Shown: positions 24,590-36,099 of the stretch, in pieces
Numbering within the stretch: the stretch's first letter is position 1
Layout: every line of letters begins with the position of its first letter
Position numbers and translations under genes: made by a program
Notes under the pieces: generated by a model
Database searches by the model: none
What the model saw: the letters and a program-made list of their open reading frames with translations, nothing else
Told to the model about the DNA's origin: nothing
Source: Sphingosinicellaceae bacterium
Lineage (GTDB): Bacteria > Pseudomonadota > Alphaproteobacteria > Sphingomonadales > Sphingomonadaceae
Length of the DNA: 64,000 nucleotides
Assembly: GCA_019285715.1 (NCBI GenBank)
Contig: CP079108.1
Location: 3,425,001-3,489,000 of the forward strand
Direction: 5' to 3'

Positions 24590-27367
24590 CTAGAAGAACA
24601 GCTTGCGGACCGTCAGGCGGACGGTCCGCCCGAGCGGATCGAGGCGGTCGGGCTCATAGCGGATCGGGACTGCTCCGGTGCCGTCGACAACCTTGGTACG
24701 GGCATCGAACAGGTTCTCGACCGCGAAGGTGACACGCGCGCCGCGCAGCCACGGGTGCTTGCGCGCCAGGCCGGGCACCTGTCCGAGGTCGGTGAACAGG
24801 CGCAAATTAAGCGTCGCGAGATCGGAAAAGACGAGGTTGCTGGTTGGCCGGTCGGCGATGCCGTCCACGGTCGTGCCGCTGTGCCAGTTCGCACTGAGCC
24901 GCGCGCCGATGCCGTTCCTGGTGAAGCCTGCCTGCGCCTCGATCTCGTGGCGCGCCTGGCCACCGCTGCTGCCGATCGCGGAGCCGTGGAGCAGGTCGAG
25001 CACGGGGATGCCGTCGCGGATCAGGATGTCGTCGCGGATATGCCAGGTGTGGTAGATCGCGAATTGCAGCCGGCCGCCGCCGCCGCCAAATCCGCCGCCG
25101 CCGAAGCCGCGCCCGCCGCCACCCGGCCCGCCACCACCGCCGGGCCGCCCGTCGCCGCGCTCGCCACCGGGCGGCCGCGGCAAGCCAGCACCGGCAGCGC
25201 GCAGGGCGGCGAAACGGTCCTGCGCCGCCGACTTCAGCGGCTTGGAGAAGTTGATCCCCCAACGCAGTTCCTTGCGGTCCTCGCGGGCGATATTGACCGG
25301 GCGCGCATCGATCTGGGTAAGATCGCCATTGGCGTCGCGGACGAAGCGGTCGGCGAACGCAGCCTCGATCTCCGGGGTGACGCTGCCGCTCGGGAACGCC
25401 AGGATAGCGTTGCGGGTCGCGCTGCGGACGTAGTTGGCGGTCAGCGACAAGTCGATCTTGGGCCATGGCTTGAGGGTCAGCCCGACCTTCACGACGTGGC
25501 GGTTGTCGGCGGTCAGCGCGCGGTTGCCGCCGTCGATCCGGGTGACATCGACAGTGCTGCCGGTGCGATAGTCGAACACCGGAGTCTGCGGGGTGAACAG
25601 CATCGGGTTGCCGATCTGCTGGGGCGTCGGCGCGCCGTCCTCGTCGGTCGCCGAGACGACCAGGCTGATCGCCGTAACCGGCATCCAGTGCAGGCCGTAT
25701 CCGATCGTCGTCAGTGTGCCGAAGTCCGACAGATGATCGAGCGCCAGGTTGGCATTGATCGACAGGTCACCGATCGCCCCGAGCACGCCCTTGCGACGGC
25801 TGGTCAGCGGTATGTCGAGATTGACCTGCCCGTTGCCGGTGGTGCGGTTGACGCGGCCGGATTGGGCCAGCCCCGCGCGGACGGAGTCGCTGTCGAAGCC
25901 GCTCGCCGCGAACCCCGCGCGGACGCTGGTCGACACCGGGCCCGCCGGCAGGTCAAACAGCGGTCCGCTGAGCAGCAGGTCGGCGTTCCCCGAGGTTGCG
26001 ACCGAGTGCGCACGGTCGCTCAGCCGCATGCCGAGGCGGGCGGGGTCGATCGGGCCGAAAGGGTTGAGCGTCGGGTCGCCACCCGTCAGGGCGGTCTGGA
26101 GCGCACCAATGTCGAAGCCGCGGTCGGTCAATGTGCGGCTCTCGTTGCGGTCGAAGGCGCTGGTCAGCGACCACCGCCAACGCGCCAAATCCCCATCGAA
26201 GGTGAAGCCGAGGTGGGCGGCGGTCGCGCGTGTGCGCTGCCGCAGCGGCTCGCCGGGATCGAGGTAGCGGTCGACCGCGACGTCATTGCCGAACGGCGAG
26301 AACGGGTTGCCCTGCGGCAGGTCGAGAGCGGCGCTGGCCAGGCCGAGCCGGGCGTCGCTGTCGTTGTACTGGAACCGCCCGTTGACCGTCGCGCCGACCT
26401 TGCCGAAGTTGCGGTTGAGGACCGCGTTGATCGACGCCTGCTGGGTCTCCGGCAGCAGCGTCCGGTAGGGCGACAGGTCGGTGGTGTTGGGCTGGTTGGC
26501 GGTCGCGGCGAAGGCCCCCAGCGCCGGGGCTCCGGTGGTGGCGGACACCGGCACCCCGGCTACGGCGACCGGCTGTCCCGCCAGCGCGCTCAGGGCCGGG
26601 TCGATCTCCGCGTTTCCAGCCGCCGCGGCGACGTTGCCCGTCAGGTCGTAGGGGCGGCGCGGCTGGGTCTCGGTGATGTCGCGCTGGCTGTCGAGCAGCG
26701 GATCGCTGTGCTGGTAATTGAGCGCGAGGTTGAACCGCCCGTTCTTGTTGATCCTGAGCAGCGTCGCGTCGGCGGTCGGGTTGTCGCCACCACCACCGGT
26801 CGAGGTCCGCCCCGCGAGCTCGCCGGTGACGGCGCGAAAGCGTGGGCGCAGGACGATGTTCACGACGCGGCTGTCGGCCCGGTAACCGTATTTCAGCGCG
26901 ACCTCCTCGGGCAGGATGTCGACGCGCGAAATCGCCTCGACCGGGATGTCGCGAATTTCGGACAGCCCGGAGATGCGGTGCCCGTTCAGCAGCACTACCG
27001 GTGCGTCGCCACCGCGCCCGCGCCCGCTGGTCGTCTGCGGGGCCAGCTCGTCGAGCAATTCAGCGAGCGAACTGACGCCGTAGGACCGGATCTCGGCAGG
27101 ACCCAGCTGCTGGTCGGGCGGAATGTCGCCGATCACCGCACCGCGCTGGCGCTGCCCGGTGACGACGATGTCCGGGTCCGCGTCGACGGGTTCGCGGTCG
27201 GGCGCGCTGCTGCGTTCGGCCGGCGGTTCGGCGCGGGGCGGCACCGCCTGTGCTGCGAGCGCTGCAGGCAGCACGCCGAGGGCCAGGCACGAGGTCAGGC
27301 CCGCACGGCGGACGCCGTCGAGCAGCGAGGCCTGGCGTTGCGCCGTTCGCAGCAATGCCCTCGTCAC
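24590..27367 (-). CDS. TonB-dependent outer-membrane receptor with Gly-rich loop
   Basis: 925 residues, GTG start overlapping the upstream EF-hand gene's TGA by 4 bp. After a signal peptide (ALAAQA) comes a TonB-box-like segment (DIVVTGQRQ), a plug domain (VVLLNGHRISGLSEIRDIPVEAISRVDILPEEVALKYG) and a 22-strand-type barrel ending in the aromatic LTVRKLFF. An extended Gly-rich stretch (nt about 25070-25180 on the reverse strand) forms one extracellular loop, then GRLQFAIYHTWHIRDDI. It is an energised importer; the substrate is unknown. The coding partner upstream has a similar Gly-rich segment. Confidence 0.92.
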   Translation of the reverse strand: MTRALLRTAQRQASLLDGVRRAGLTSCLALGVLPAALAAQAVPPRAEPPAERSSAPDREPVDADPDIVVTGQRQRGAVIGDIPPDQQLGPAEIRSYGVSSLAELLDELAPQTTSGRGRGGDAPVVLLNGHRISGLSEIRDIPVEAISRVDILPEEVALKYGYRADSRVVNIVLRPRFRAVTGELAGRTSTGGGGDNPTADATLLRINKNGRFNLALNYQHSDPLLDSQRDITETQPRRPYDLTGNVAAAAGNAEIDPALSALAGQPVAVAGVPVSATTGAPALGAFAATANQPNTTDLSPYRTLLPETQQASINAVLNRNFGKVGATVNGRFQYNDSDARLGLASAALDLPQGNPFSPFGNDVAVDRYLDPGEPLRQRTRATAAHLGFTFDGDLARWRWSLTSAFDRNESRTLTDRGFDIGALQTALTGGDPTLNPFGPIDPARLGMRLSDRAHSVATSGNADLLLSGPLFDLPAGPVSTSVRAGFAASGFDSDSVRAGLAQSGRVNRTTGNGQVNLDIPLTSRRKGVLGAIGDLSINANLALDHLSDFGTLTTIGYGLHWMPVTAISLVVSATDEDGAPTPQQIGNPMLFTPQTPVFDYRTGSTVDVTRIDGGNRALTADNRHVVKVGLTLKPWPKIDLSLTANYVRSATRNAILAFPSGSVTPEIEAAFADRFVRDANGDLTQIDARPVNIAREDRKELRWGINFSKPLKSAAQDRFAALRAAGAGLPRPPGGERGDGRPGGGGGPGGGGRGFGGGGFGGGGGRLQFAIYHTWHIRDDILIRDGIPVLDLLHGSAIGSSGGQARHEIEAQAGFTRNGIGARLSANWHSGTTVDGIADRPTSNLVFSDLATLNLRLFTDLGQVPGLARKHPWLRGARVTFAVENLFDARTKVVDGTGAVPIRYEPDRLDPLGRTVRLTVRKLFF

Positions 27368-28155
27368 GCGGGCTTGCGGTCGCCGGCCGACTTCATACTG
27401 GGCCGCCTCGGCAGCTCGGTGCGCGCGATGAAACCGTCGGCATCGAGATCGAGCATATCGAACCGGCGATCGGCAGCCGCGACGAACTCCGCCTGGGTGA
27501 TGGTGCGATTGAAGTCGCCGTCGGTGGACGCGACCGGCTCGGGAATGTTGAGCAGCCCGAAGCGGCCGGCACCCTGCAGGCCTTCGCTACCACCGCCAGA
27601 GCCGCTCGGCGGAGCGCCGTCGCCGCCGCCACCGCCGCCGCTATGACCGCCACCGCCGCCCATGCCGCCGCCCATGCCGCCCCCGCCCCTGCCGCCGCCC
27701 ATGCCGCCGTGATGTCCGCCGCCGCCAGCGCCACTGCCACTGCCACTGCCACTGCCACTGCCGCGCGCTGGCCTGCCGCCACCGCCGCCGACGCTGATCT
27801 CGGGCGCGACGACGGTCTCATAGTGGTGGACTTCATCGGGCGACAGCTCGCCGTTACCATCGGTGTCGAGGGTCTTGAAGAAGCGCACCGCATCATGGCG
27901 AAACTCGGCGCGCGACAGTCGCGCATCATGGTCGCCGTCTGCGCCGTCGAACCACATCGTCATCGAGGCATCACGGCCGCCGGCGCGGAACGGCTCACCC
28001 ATCGGGCTGATGAACAGCTGACCGCGCGCCGGGCCGTCACCGGCGAACCGCGGATGACCCATGCCGCCGCCGTGCGGTGGCGGCTGCGGTGTCGCGCAGG
28101 CGGACAGCAGGCAGATCACCGACCAGCCAAGTATCCGCTTGTCATGATGTTTCAT
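27364..28155 (-). CDS. EF-hand lipoprotein with Gly/Ser-rich linker
   Basis: 263 residues. A lipobox (LLSACAT) marks it as a lipoprotein. EF-hand calcium loops: DGADGDHDARLSRAEF and DTDGNGELSPDEV before the linker, and STDGDFNRTITQAEF and DLDADGFIARTEL after it. The linker (about residues 120-195) is a run of Gly, Ser and His, partly encoded by a 6-bp tandem repeat. It is first in the operon with the TonB-dependent receptor (GTGA overlap), so it probably sits at the outer membrane beside that receptor as a calcium-responsive partner; that role is inference. Confidence 0.85.
   Translation of the reverse strand: MKHHDKRILGWSVICLLSACATPQPPPHGGGMGHPRFAGDGPARGQLFISPMGEPFRAGGRDASMTMWFDGADGDHDARLSRAEFRHDAVRFFKTLDTDGNGELSPDEVHHYETVVAPEISVGGGGGRPARGSGSGSGSGSGAGGGGHHGGMGGGRGGGGMGGGMGGGGGHSGGGGGGDGAPPSGSGGGSEGLQGAGRFGLLNIPEPVASTDGDFNRTITQAEFVAAADRRFDMLDLDADGFIARTELPRRPSMKSAGDRKPA
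27730..27759. repeat. Hexanucleotide tandem repeat (GCCACT)x5 inside the EF-hand gene
   Basis: Five exact GCCACT units, reading AGTGGC on the coding strand and encoding (Ser-Gly) repeats. Because the unit is 6 bp, copy-number change by replication slippage would alter linker length without shifting the frame. Confidence 0.85.
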
Positions 28156-28322
28156 CGATCGTCGGCCCCAGTTCGGGCCGAGGCTGCAGCCGCCGGCCGG
28201 TTCACGCGAGCCTTACGGTTGGTCCGGTGGATAGTCCCCGCGCCGGACGCCGCAGGAACTGCCGTCCCGATCGGCGTGATCCGGCAGGGGGATCGATAGC
28301 TCACCCTTCGTAGAGGGCCGCA

Positions 28323-31300
28323 GTGCGTGTTGCGGGTGGGATAACGGTTTTGCGAAAACAGACAGATGCTCGTCGCGCGAAGCTGTGCCTGCTTGTCCTC
28401 GGCGCGGTGGCGCGACCAGCCTGGGCGGGAGACCTCACGGTCAGCAACAGCCAGACGACCGCCACCACGACGTCGTCGGCCGACGGTGCCGGCCCCGGCA
28501 ATATTACCGTCGCGAGCGGCGGCTCGATCATCACGAGCTCGGGAACTGCGGTAACGATCGACTCGCCGAACACGGTGACCAACGGCGGCACCATCGGGTC
28601 GAGTGCGGTCTCCGGCACGGTTGCCCTGCGGTTCAGCGGCGCCGGCGGCAGTCTGGTCAACAACGCCACCATCGACATCACCGGCACGGGCGGCAGCGGC
28701 AACACCGGCATCCTGGTCTCTGGAGCCAACGCCAGCGGCACGATCTCATCGGGACTAACGGGCGTGGTCACGGTCACCGGGGACAACGCGCTCGGGGTTT
28801 CCGTCGCATCGGCCTTTACCGGCAACATCGGGCTACGCTCGGTAACCGTCGCTGGCGCGAACTCGACGGCGATCTCGCTCACCGCCCCGCTGGCCGGCAA
28901 CCTGATGTTGGCCGGCACGAACGCGTCGACAGGCGCCGGCGGCTACGGCGTGCTGGTCGCAGCACCGGTGAGCGGCACGATCGCCAACGGGTCCGCGATT
29001 TCCGCTGGTACCGCGCGGACAACCGACAGCTCCGGTGCCCTCGTCGACGGCGCCGTTGCCCTCGCCGGACTCCGGGTCAGCGCCGGTGTCGGCACCGGCA
29101 TCGTCAACGACCGCTATTACATCGATACCACCGGTGCGGTCGTCGCCCCGGCGCTGGTCGATACCACGGTCGATACTCTGGTCACCGGCAGCATCACCGC
29201 AACCGGATCGGCGCCCGCATTGTGGGTCGCACCGGACGCAAACGCGCCGCAAGCGCTCGTCGTCGGAGCCGTGGGGCAAGGCGATGGCGCCTTTGCGATC
29301 GTCAACCGCGGCGTGATCTCGACGTCAATCGCCACCGCCGGTGCGGCAGCGGTCGCGATCAGGGTCGGCGGTGGCGGTGCGACGACGACATTGGTCGGCG
29401 GCATCAATTCGCAAGCGACCGCGACGATCTCGGCGGTGGCGCTCGATGCCGCGGCGACGGGCGTCGACCTGCTCGCGGGAGCGACGGTCCCGGAGTTCCT
29501 GAACCAGGGCGGGCTGGCCGTCGCGACGTCTCAGTCCGCAGCGTCCGGTTCGACGCCCATCGGCGCGGGCGGCGCGGCCTATGGGCTCATCGTCGAGCCC
29601 GGCGCATCGCTGCCCTCACTGGTCAACACCGGGACGATCACCGCCACGGCCACGGGTGCCAACGGCAGCACCGCGATCCTCGACCGCTCGGGCTCGCTGA
29701 CGTCGATCGTCAACAACGGCACGATTACCGCAGTTGCCGTTGCCGGACAGGCGATCCGGGCGATCGACCTCAGTGCCGGAACGGCGGGCGCAACGGTCAC
29801 CAACAGCGGCACCATCACCGGTGACATACTGTTCGGCAGCGGCGCCTCGACGCTCCAGGTCACCGCCGGCACGATCAACGGCACCATCACCTATGGCAGC
29901 GGCGGCGGACTGCTGGCGATCAGCGGTACTGGCGTGCTGGACACCACCCCGATCAGCGGGACGCCGCTCGACGTGACGCTCGCCGACACCGGCAAGCTCA
30001 GCCTCGCCAGCGGCACGACGACGCTGCGCTCGGTCGCGGCGAGCGGCAACTCGGTGCTGGTCGTGCCGGTCCAGCCCGGCGGCAGCGGCCTGCTGGTCCA
30101 GGGCGCAGCCTCGTTCACCGGCAACAGCACGGTTGTCCTTTCGCTCCAGTCGCTGGCGTTGAACCAGTCGCTTGCGGTCATTCAGGCCGACGGCGGAGTG
30201 ACCACCGATCACCTGGCGACGCTGGTCGACAGCGCGTTGTCATCCTACCTGTTCACTGCATCCGCTCCGATCCTGACGCCGACGACGCTGAGCGTCGTGC
30301 TGCTGCGCAAGTCGGCGGCCGACATCGGCCTGACCGGGGGCCAGGCGAACCTCTACAACGCTTCGATCGATGCCCTGCCCGCCGGCTCCGCCGAGGCGTC
30401 GGCAATCGCCAATCTGCCGGACCGTGCCTCGGTCGTTGCCGCCTACCGCCAGATCACCCCGCCGAGCGCCAGCAGCGCGCCGCTGCGGATCGCGGAGTCG
30501 CTCGCCGACACCGGATTTGGGGCCGCCGCCCAGCGGCTCGAGGTGATCGACGCAATCCGCCGGCAGGGCGGCCACGGCATCGGCGTCTGGGGCCAGGAGC
30601 TCGGCGACTTCCAGAAGGAGGCCGCAGGTACCGAGGACCTCGGCTTTACCTCCTCCGCGCTCGGCATCGCCGGTGGCATCGACACGCCGTTCCTCCGCCA
30701 CGGCACCGTCGGCATATCGGTGCTGACGAACTTCGCGTCGATGAAGCTGAACGGCGGCGACGGCCTCGCGGACGTGCCGTTGCACATCTCGACGGAGGGC
30801 ATCGCGCCGTACGCCTCGTGGTCGTGGAAGATGTTCTACGTCCAGGCGATGGGGCTTGCGGCCAAGGTCAAGTACAGTAGCTCTCGGACCCTCAGCATCG
30901 GCAGTTTCAGCGACACCGTCGACGCCGACTGGCACGGCACGCAGTTCGGTGCAGGCCTGACGCTCGGCGCGCGCTTCGACTTCGGTCGGCTCGAGATCAA
31001 CCCCAGCAACTCGGTCCATTGGACCAGGCTCAAGCAGGACGGCTACACCGAGACCGGCGGCGGCGCGTTCGCGCTTGCCGTCGATGGGCGGTCGGATACC
31101 GTCGCGACCGACGCCGTTCGGATGTCGCTCGCCTACCTGTTGCCGCTCACCGACGACGCCAAGCTGAGCATCGAGGCGCACGCCGGCTACGTCCACCAGT
31201 TCAAGGACAACCCGAAACAGACCGCCGCCGAATTCATCAGCGCCAGCGATGCGATCGACCTCCCCGCCGACGTCGAGAAGGAGGACAAGGCAGCCTATGG

Positions 31301-31415
31301 CGGAAGCTTCGGCTATCTGCAGGATTCGCTCGCGGTCAGGCTCGGCTACGACCGGCGCGCCAGCTCGGCCTACCGCGACCAGTCGGTCGCCCTGACCGCC
31401 GGGTTCGCGTTCTAG
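28323..31415 (+). CDS. Autotransporter-barrel outer-membrane protein
   Basis: 1030 residues. The signal peptide ends near ARPAWAGD. A passenger of about 700 residues has repeated beta-helix units (VNNATIDITGTGG, LVNTGTITATATG, IVNNGTITAVAVAG, VTNSGTITGDILFGSG). From about residue 760 an autotransporter beta-barrel follows (GIGVWGQELGDF ... AAKVKYSSSRTLSIGSFSDTVDADWHG) ending in the obligatory terminal Phe (LTAGFAF). It should export its own passenger to the cell surface; adhesion or surface display is likely but unproven. It has no visible protease or lipase motif. The gene starts 167 bp from the divergent EF-hand operon. Confidence 0.9.
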   Translation: MRVAGGITVLRKQTDARRAKLCLLVLGAVARPAWAGDLTVSNSQTTATTTSSADGAGPGNITVASGGSIITSSGTAVTIDSPNTVTNGGTIGSSAVSGTVALRFSGAGGSLVNNATIDITGTGGSGNTGILVSGANASGTISSGLTGVVTVTGDNALGVSVASAFTGNIGLRSVTVAGANSTAISLTAPLAGNLMLAGTNASTGAGGYGVLVAAPVSGTIANGSAISAGTARTTDSSGALVDGAVALAGLRVSAGVGTGIVNDRYYIDTTGAVVAPALVDTTVDTLVTGSITATGSAPALWVAPDANAPQALVVGAVGQGDGAFAIVNRGVISTSIATAGAAAVAIRVGGGGATTTLVGGINSQATATISAVALDAAATGVDLLAGATVPEFLNQGGLAVATSQSAASGSTPIGAGGAAYGLIVEPGASLPSLVNTGTITATATGANGSTAILDRSGSLTSIVNNGTITAVAVAGQAIRAIDLSAGTAGATVTNSGTITGDILFGSGASTLQVTAGTINGTITYGSGGGLLAISGTGVLDTTPISGTPLDVTLADTGKLSLASGTTTLRSVAASGNSVLVVPVQPGGSGLLVQGAASFTGNSTVVLSLQSLALNQSLAVIQADGGVTTDHLATLVDSALSSYLFTASAPILTPTTLSVVLLRKSAADIGLTGGQANLYNASIDALPAGSAEASAIANLPDRASVVAAYRQITPPSASSAPLRIAESLADTGFGAAAQRLEVIDAIRRQGGHGIGVWGQELGDFQKEAAGTEDLGFTSSALGIAGGIDTPFLRHGTVGISVLTNFASMKLNGGDGLADVPLHISTEGIAPYASWSWKMFYVQAMGLAAKVKYSSSRTLSIGSFSDTVDADWHGTQFGAGLTLGARFDFGRLEINPSNSVHWTRLKQDGYTETGGGAFALAVDGRSDTVATDAVRMSLAYLLPLTDDAKLSIEAHAGYVHQFKDNPKQTAAEFISASDAIDLPADVEKEDKAAYGGSFGYLQDSLAVRLGYDRRASSAYRDQSVALTAGFAF

Positions 31416-31426
31416 CCTGCACAATC

Positions 31427-31441
31427 GCCCGGAAAGCGGGC
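31427..31441 (+). terminator. Short hairpin after the autotransporter gene
   Basis: GCCCG-GAAAG-CGGGC, 12 bp after the autotransporter stop. The stem is only 5 bp and has no T-run, so it is a weak terminator candidate. Confidence 0.3.
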
Positions 31442-31580
31442 TGTCGCCGAGGGCGGATCAATTCTGCTGGAAGCGTACGCTCGTTGCGCGTGCCGGATAA
31501 CGATTGCGCCCACTGGCTGCTTGTTTCGGCCGCGCAATTTGGCAAGCTAGCGGCAGCACCCGAAAACGAGAGAAGTTGCC

Positions 31581-31744
31581 ATGGCGTCGCCGCGTTCGAT
31601 CCAGAGCCGCGTCGGCGAGTCCGCGCCGGTGCCGCACTACGAGCTGTTCATCGGTGGCTTCTGGACACGGTCGAGCCGCAACGCGACCGAGCTCAAATGG
31701 GTGACGCTCCAGATGGGCAAGCGCGCCTACCCGCCGCTCGGACT

Positions 31745-31748
<4 letters not shown>
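31581..31748 (+). pseudogene. Aldehyde dehydrogenase remnant (N- and C-terminal ends joined)
   Basis: 55 codons. The start reads like an aldehyde dehydrogenase N-terminus (PVPHYELFIGGFWTRSS), then passes straight into what looks like the extreme C-terminus of such an enzyme ([19 protein letters not shown]). About 430 central residues, including the catalytic Cys and Glu, would be missing. The frame is kept and its TGA overlaps the GTG of the alcohol dehydrogenase (GTGA), so it may survive as a short leader that couples translation. The ALDH assignment rests on short segments. Confidence 0.5.
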
Positions 31749-32857
<1,109 letters not shown>

Positions 32858-32863
32858 CGCGCG

Positions 32864-35212
<2,349 letters not shown>

Positions 35213-35248
35213 GGTGCTGGTCCTTTGACCCGACACATATAGGGCCGA

Positions 35249-35461
35249 TTACGCCGGGACCCTCATGGGCCCCGGTGCCAGCAACGCGAGCGTTCCGCAT
35301 TCCCTGAACATTTCCGATCGTCGCCGATCCATCGCCCACCCCGCGGTCGCATGAGCATCAGGCATCGCGTAAATGCTTGGAATACCAACGGTGAACTTGA
35401 ACACGGCGATGACGGTCGCGAAAATCCCGATCCGCAATGGCACGTAAGGCCGGAGGAGCAT
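35249..35461 (-). CDS. Doubtful small membrane-protein fragment
   Basis: 70 codons with one clear hydrophobic segment (LRIGIFATVIAVFKFTVGIPSIYAM); the same frame is open for another ~35 codons upstream with a second hydrophobic run and no obvious start. It may be the tail of a decayed gene. The rest of 35462-35867 holds short frames on both strands but nothing I can support as a gene. Confidence 0.2.
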   Translation of the reverse strand: MLLRPYVPLRIGIFATVIAVFKFTVGIPSIYAMPDAHATAGWAMDRRRSEMFRECGTLALLAPGPMRVPA

Positions 35462-35867
35462 GACGAGGTCGGCAACGACGAGGACAGCGAAGGCCGCAGC
35501 CCAGGCCCCGAGATGATGGAGTTCGCGCGGACAATGGCCTGAGTTTCGACGATTTCTCCATCGGCTCGCTCGTGCGCATATTGCAGCGCGAACGGCTAGC
35601 GGCTGCGGACGCGTTTCCGGCGGTGCTGATCGAGCCGTTGCTGGCCTTCGACGATGTCGGAGAGCCCGTAGATGATCTTGGTCGCCCGCTCGCCGTCAGG
35701 CTGGTCGTTCGCCAGGAAGTGTCCGTTGGCGGCTGGATTGGCGGTCAGCGACCTGCCGCAGGCGCGGCGCGCGAGGCCGAATGACGGCCCGTACACGCCA
35801 CCAAGGTCACGGCCGAAACCCGGGCGGTCTGCAAAGCCGCCCGAAGTTCGCCAAATCACTGGAAAAA

Positions 35868-35914
35868 TGGTGCGCCCGGAACGATTCGAACGTCCGACCC
35901 TCAGATTCGTAGTC
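35868..35914 (-). other. 3' fragment of tRNA-Arg(ACG): putative attachment site of an integrated element
   Basis: Read on the reverse strand, this 47-nt stretch is the anticodon stem-loop (loop CTACGAA, anticodon ACG), variable loop, T arm (GTTCGAATC) and acceptor 3' strand of tRNA-Arg ending in CCA. The sequence 5' of it does not match the D arm or the acceptor 5' strand, so this is not a full tRNA. Tyrosine recombinases of genomic islands use exactly such tRNA 3' ends as att sites and leave this kind of duplicate at one end. The integrase gene begins 186 bp away. By orientation the island should extend to the right. Confidence 0.85.
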
Positions 35915-36055
35915 GCATTTTGGGCCTACGCTAGGGCTTTTCTCTACCGTCGTTTGCTCACTCGGGCTAGACCTAAGTCATAGCAAATGCTGTACTTTGC
36001 GCACCGTGGCGTGGCCCGGCGTAGGTAGCCCGAACTGACCCTCGCCGATGCATTC

Positions 36056-36077
36056 CCCGGACTAAACCCGGACTAAA
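36056..36077. repeat. Tandem 11-bp repeat before the integrase
   Basis: CCCGGACTAAA occurs twice in tandem, 23 bp before the integrase ATG and 142 bp from the tRNA fragment. Paired short repeats near an att site are often arm-type binding sites for the recombinase; this is a guess from position. Confidence 0.35.
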
Positions 36078-36099
36078 AATCGCGGCGACGGTGGTTGGT

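Noticed and set aside
24491-27646. Very long open frame (over 1000 codons) on the + strand opposite the TonB receptor
   Set aside because: It is the antisense shadow of a GC-rich gene; the reverse-strand frame has a signal peptide, plug and barrel motifs, while the + frame is Arg/Gly/Ala-rich with no domain.
27560-27790. CRISPR-like repeat array in the Gly-rich region
   Set aside because: The repeats are codon runs for Gly/Ser/His inside a coding frame, with no spacer structure and no cas genes.
29000-30000. Repeated motifs in the autotransporter passenger as a DNA-level tandem repeat
   Set aside because: The similarity is at the protein level (beta-helix turns such as VNNGTI); the DNA units are diverged and irregular.
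31019-31744. Upstream extension of the alcohol dehydrogenase frame
   Set aside because: The extension is out of phase with the autotransporter barrel, which is strongly supported; the GTG at 31745 with the GTGA overlap gives a normal-length enzyme.
35868-35914. A complete tRNA-Arg gene
   Set aside because: Only the 3' 47 nt match; no D arm or 5' acceptor strand can be built from the adjoining bases.
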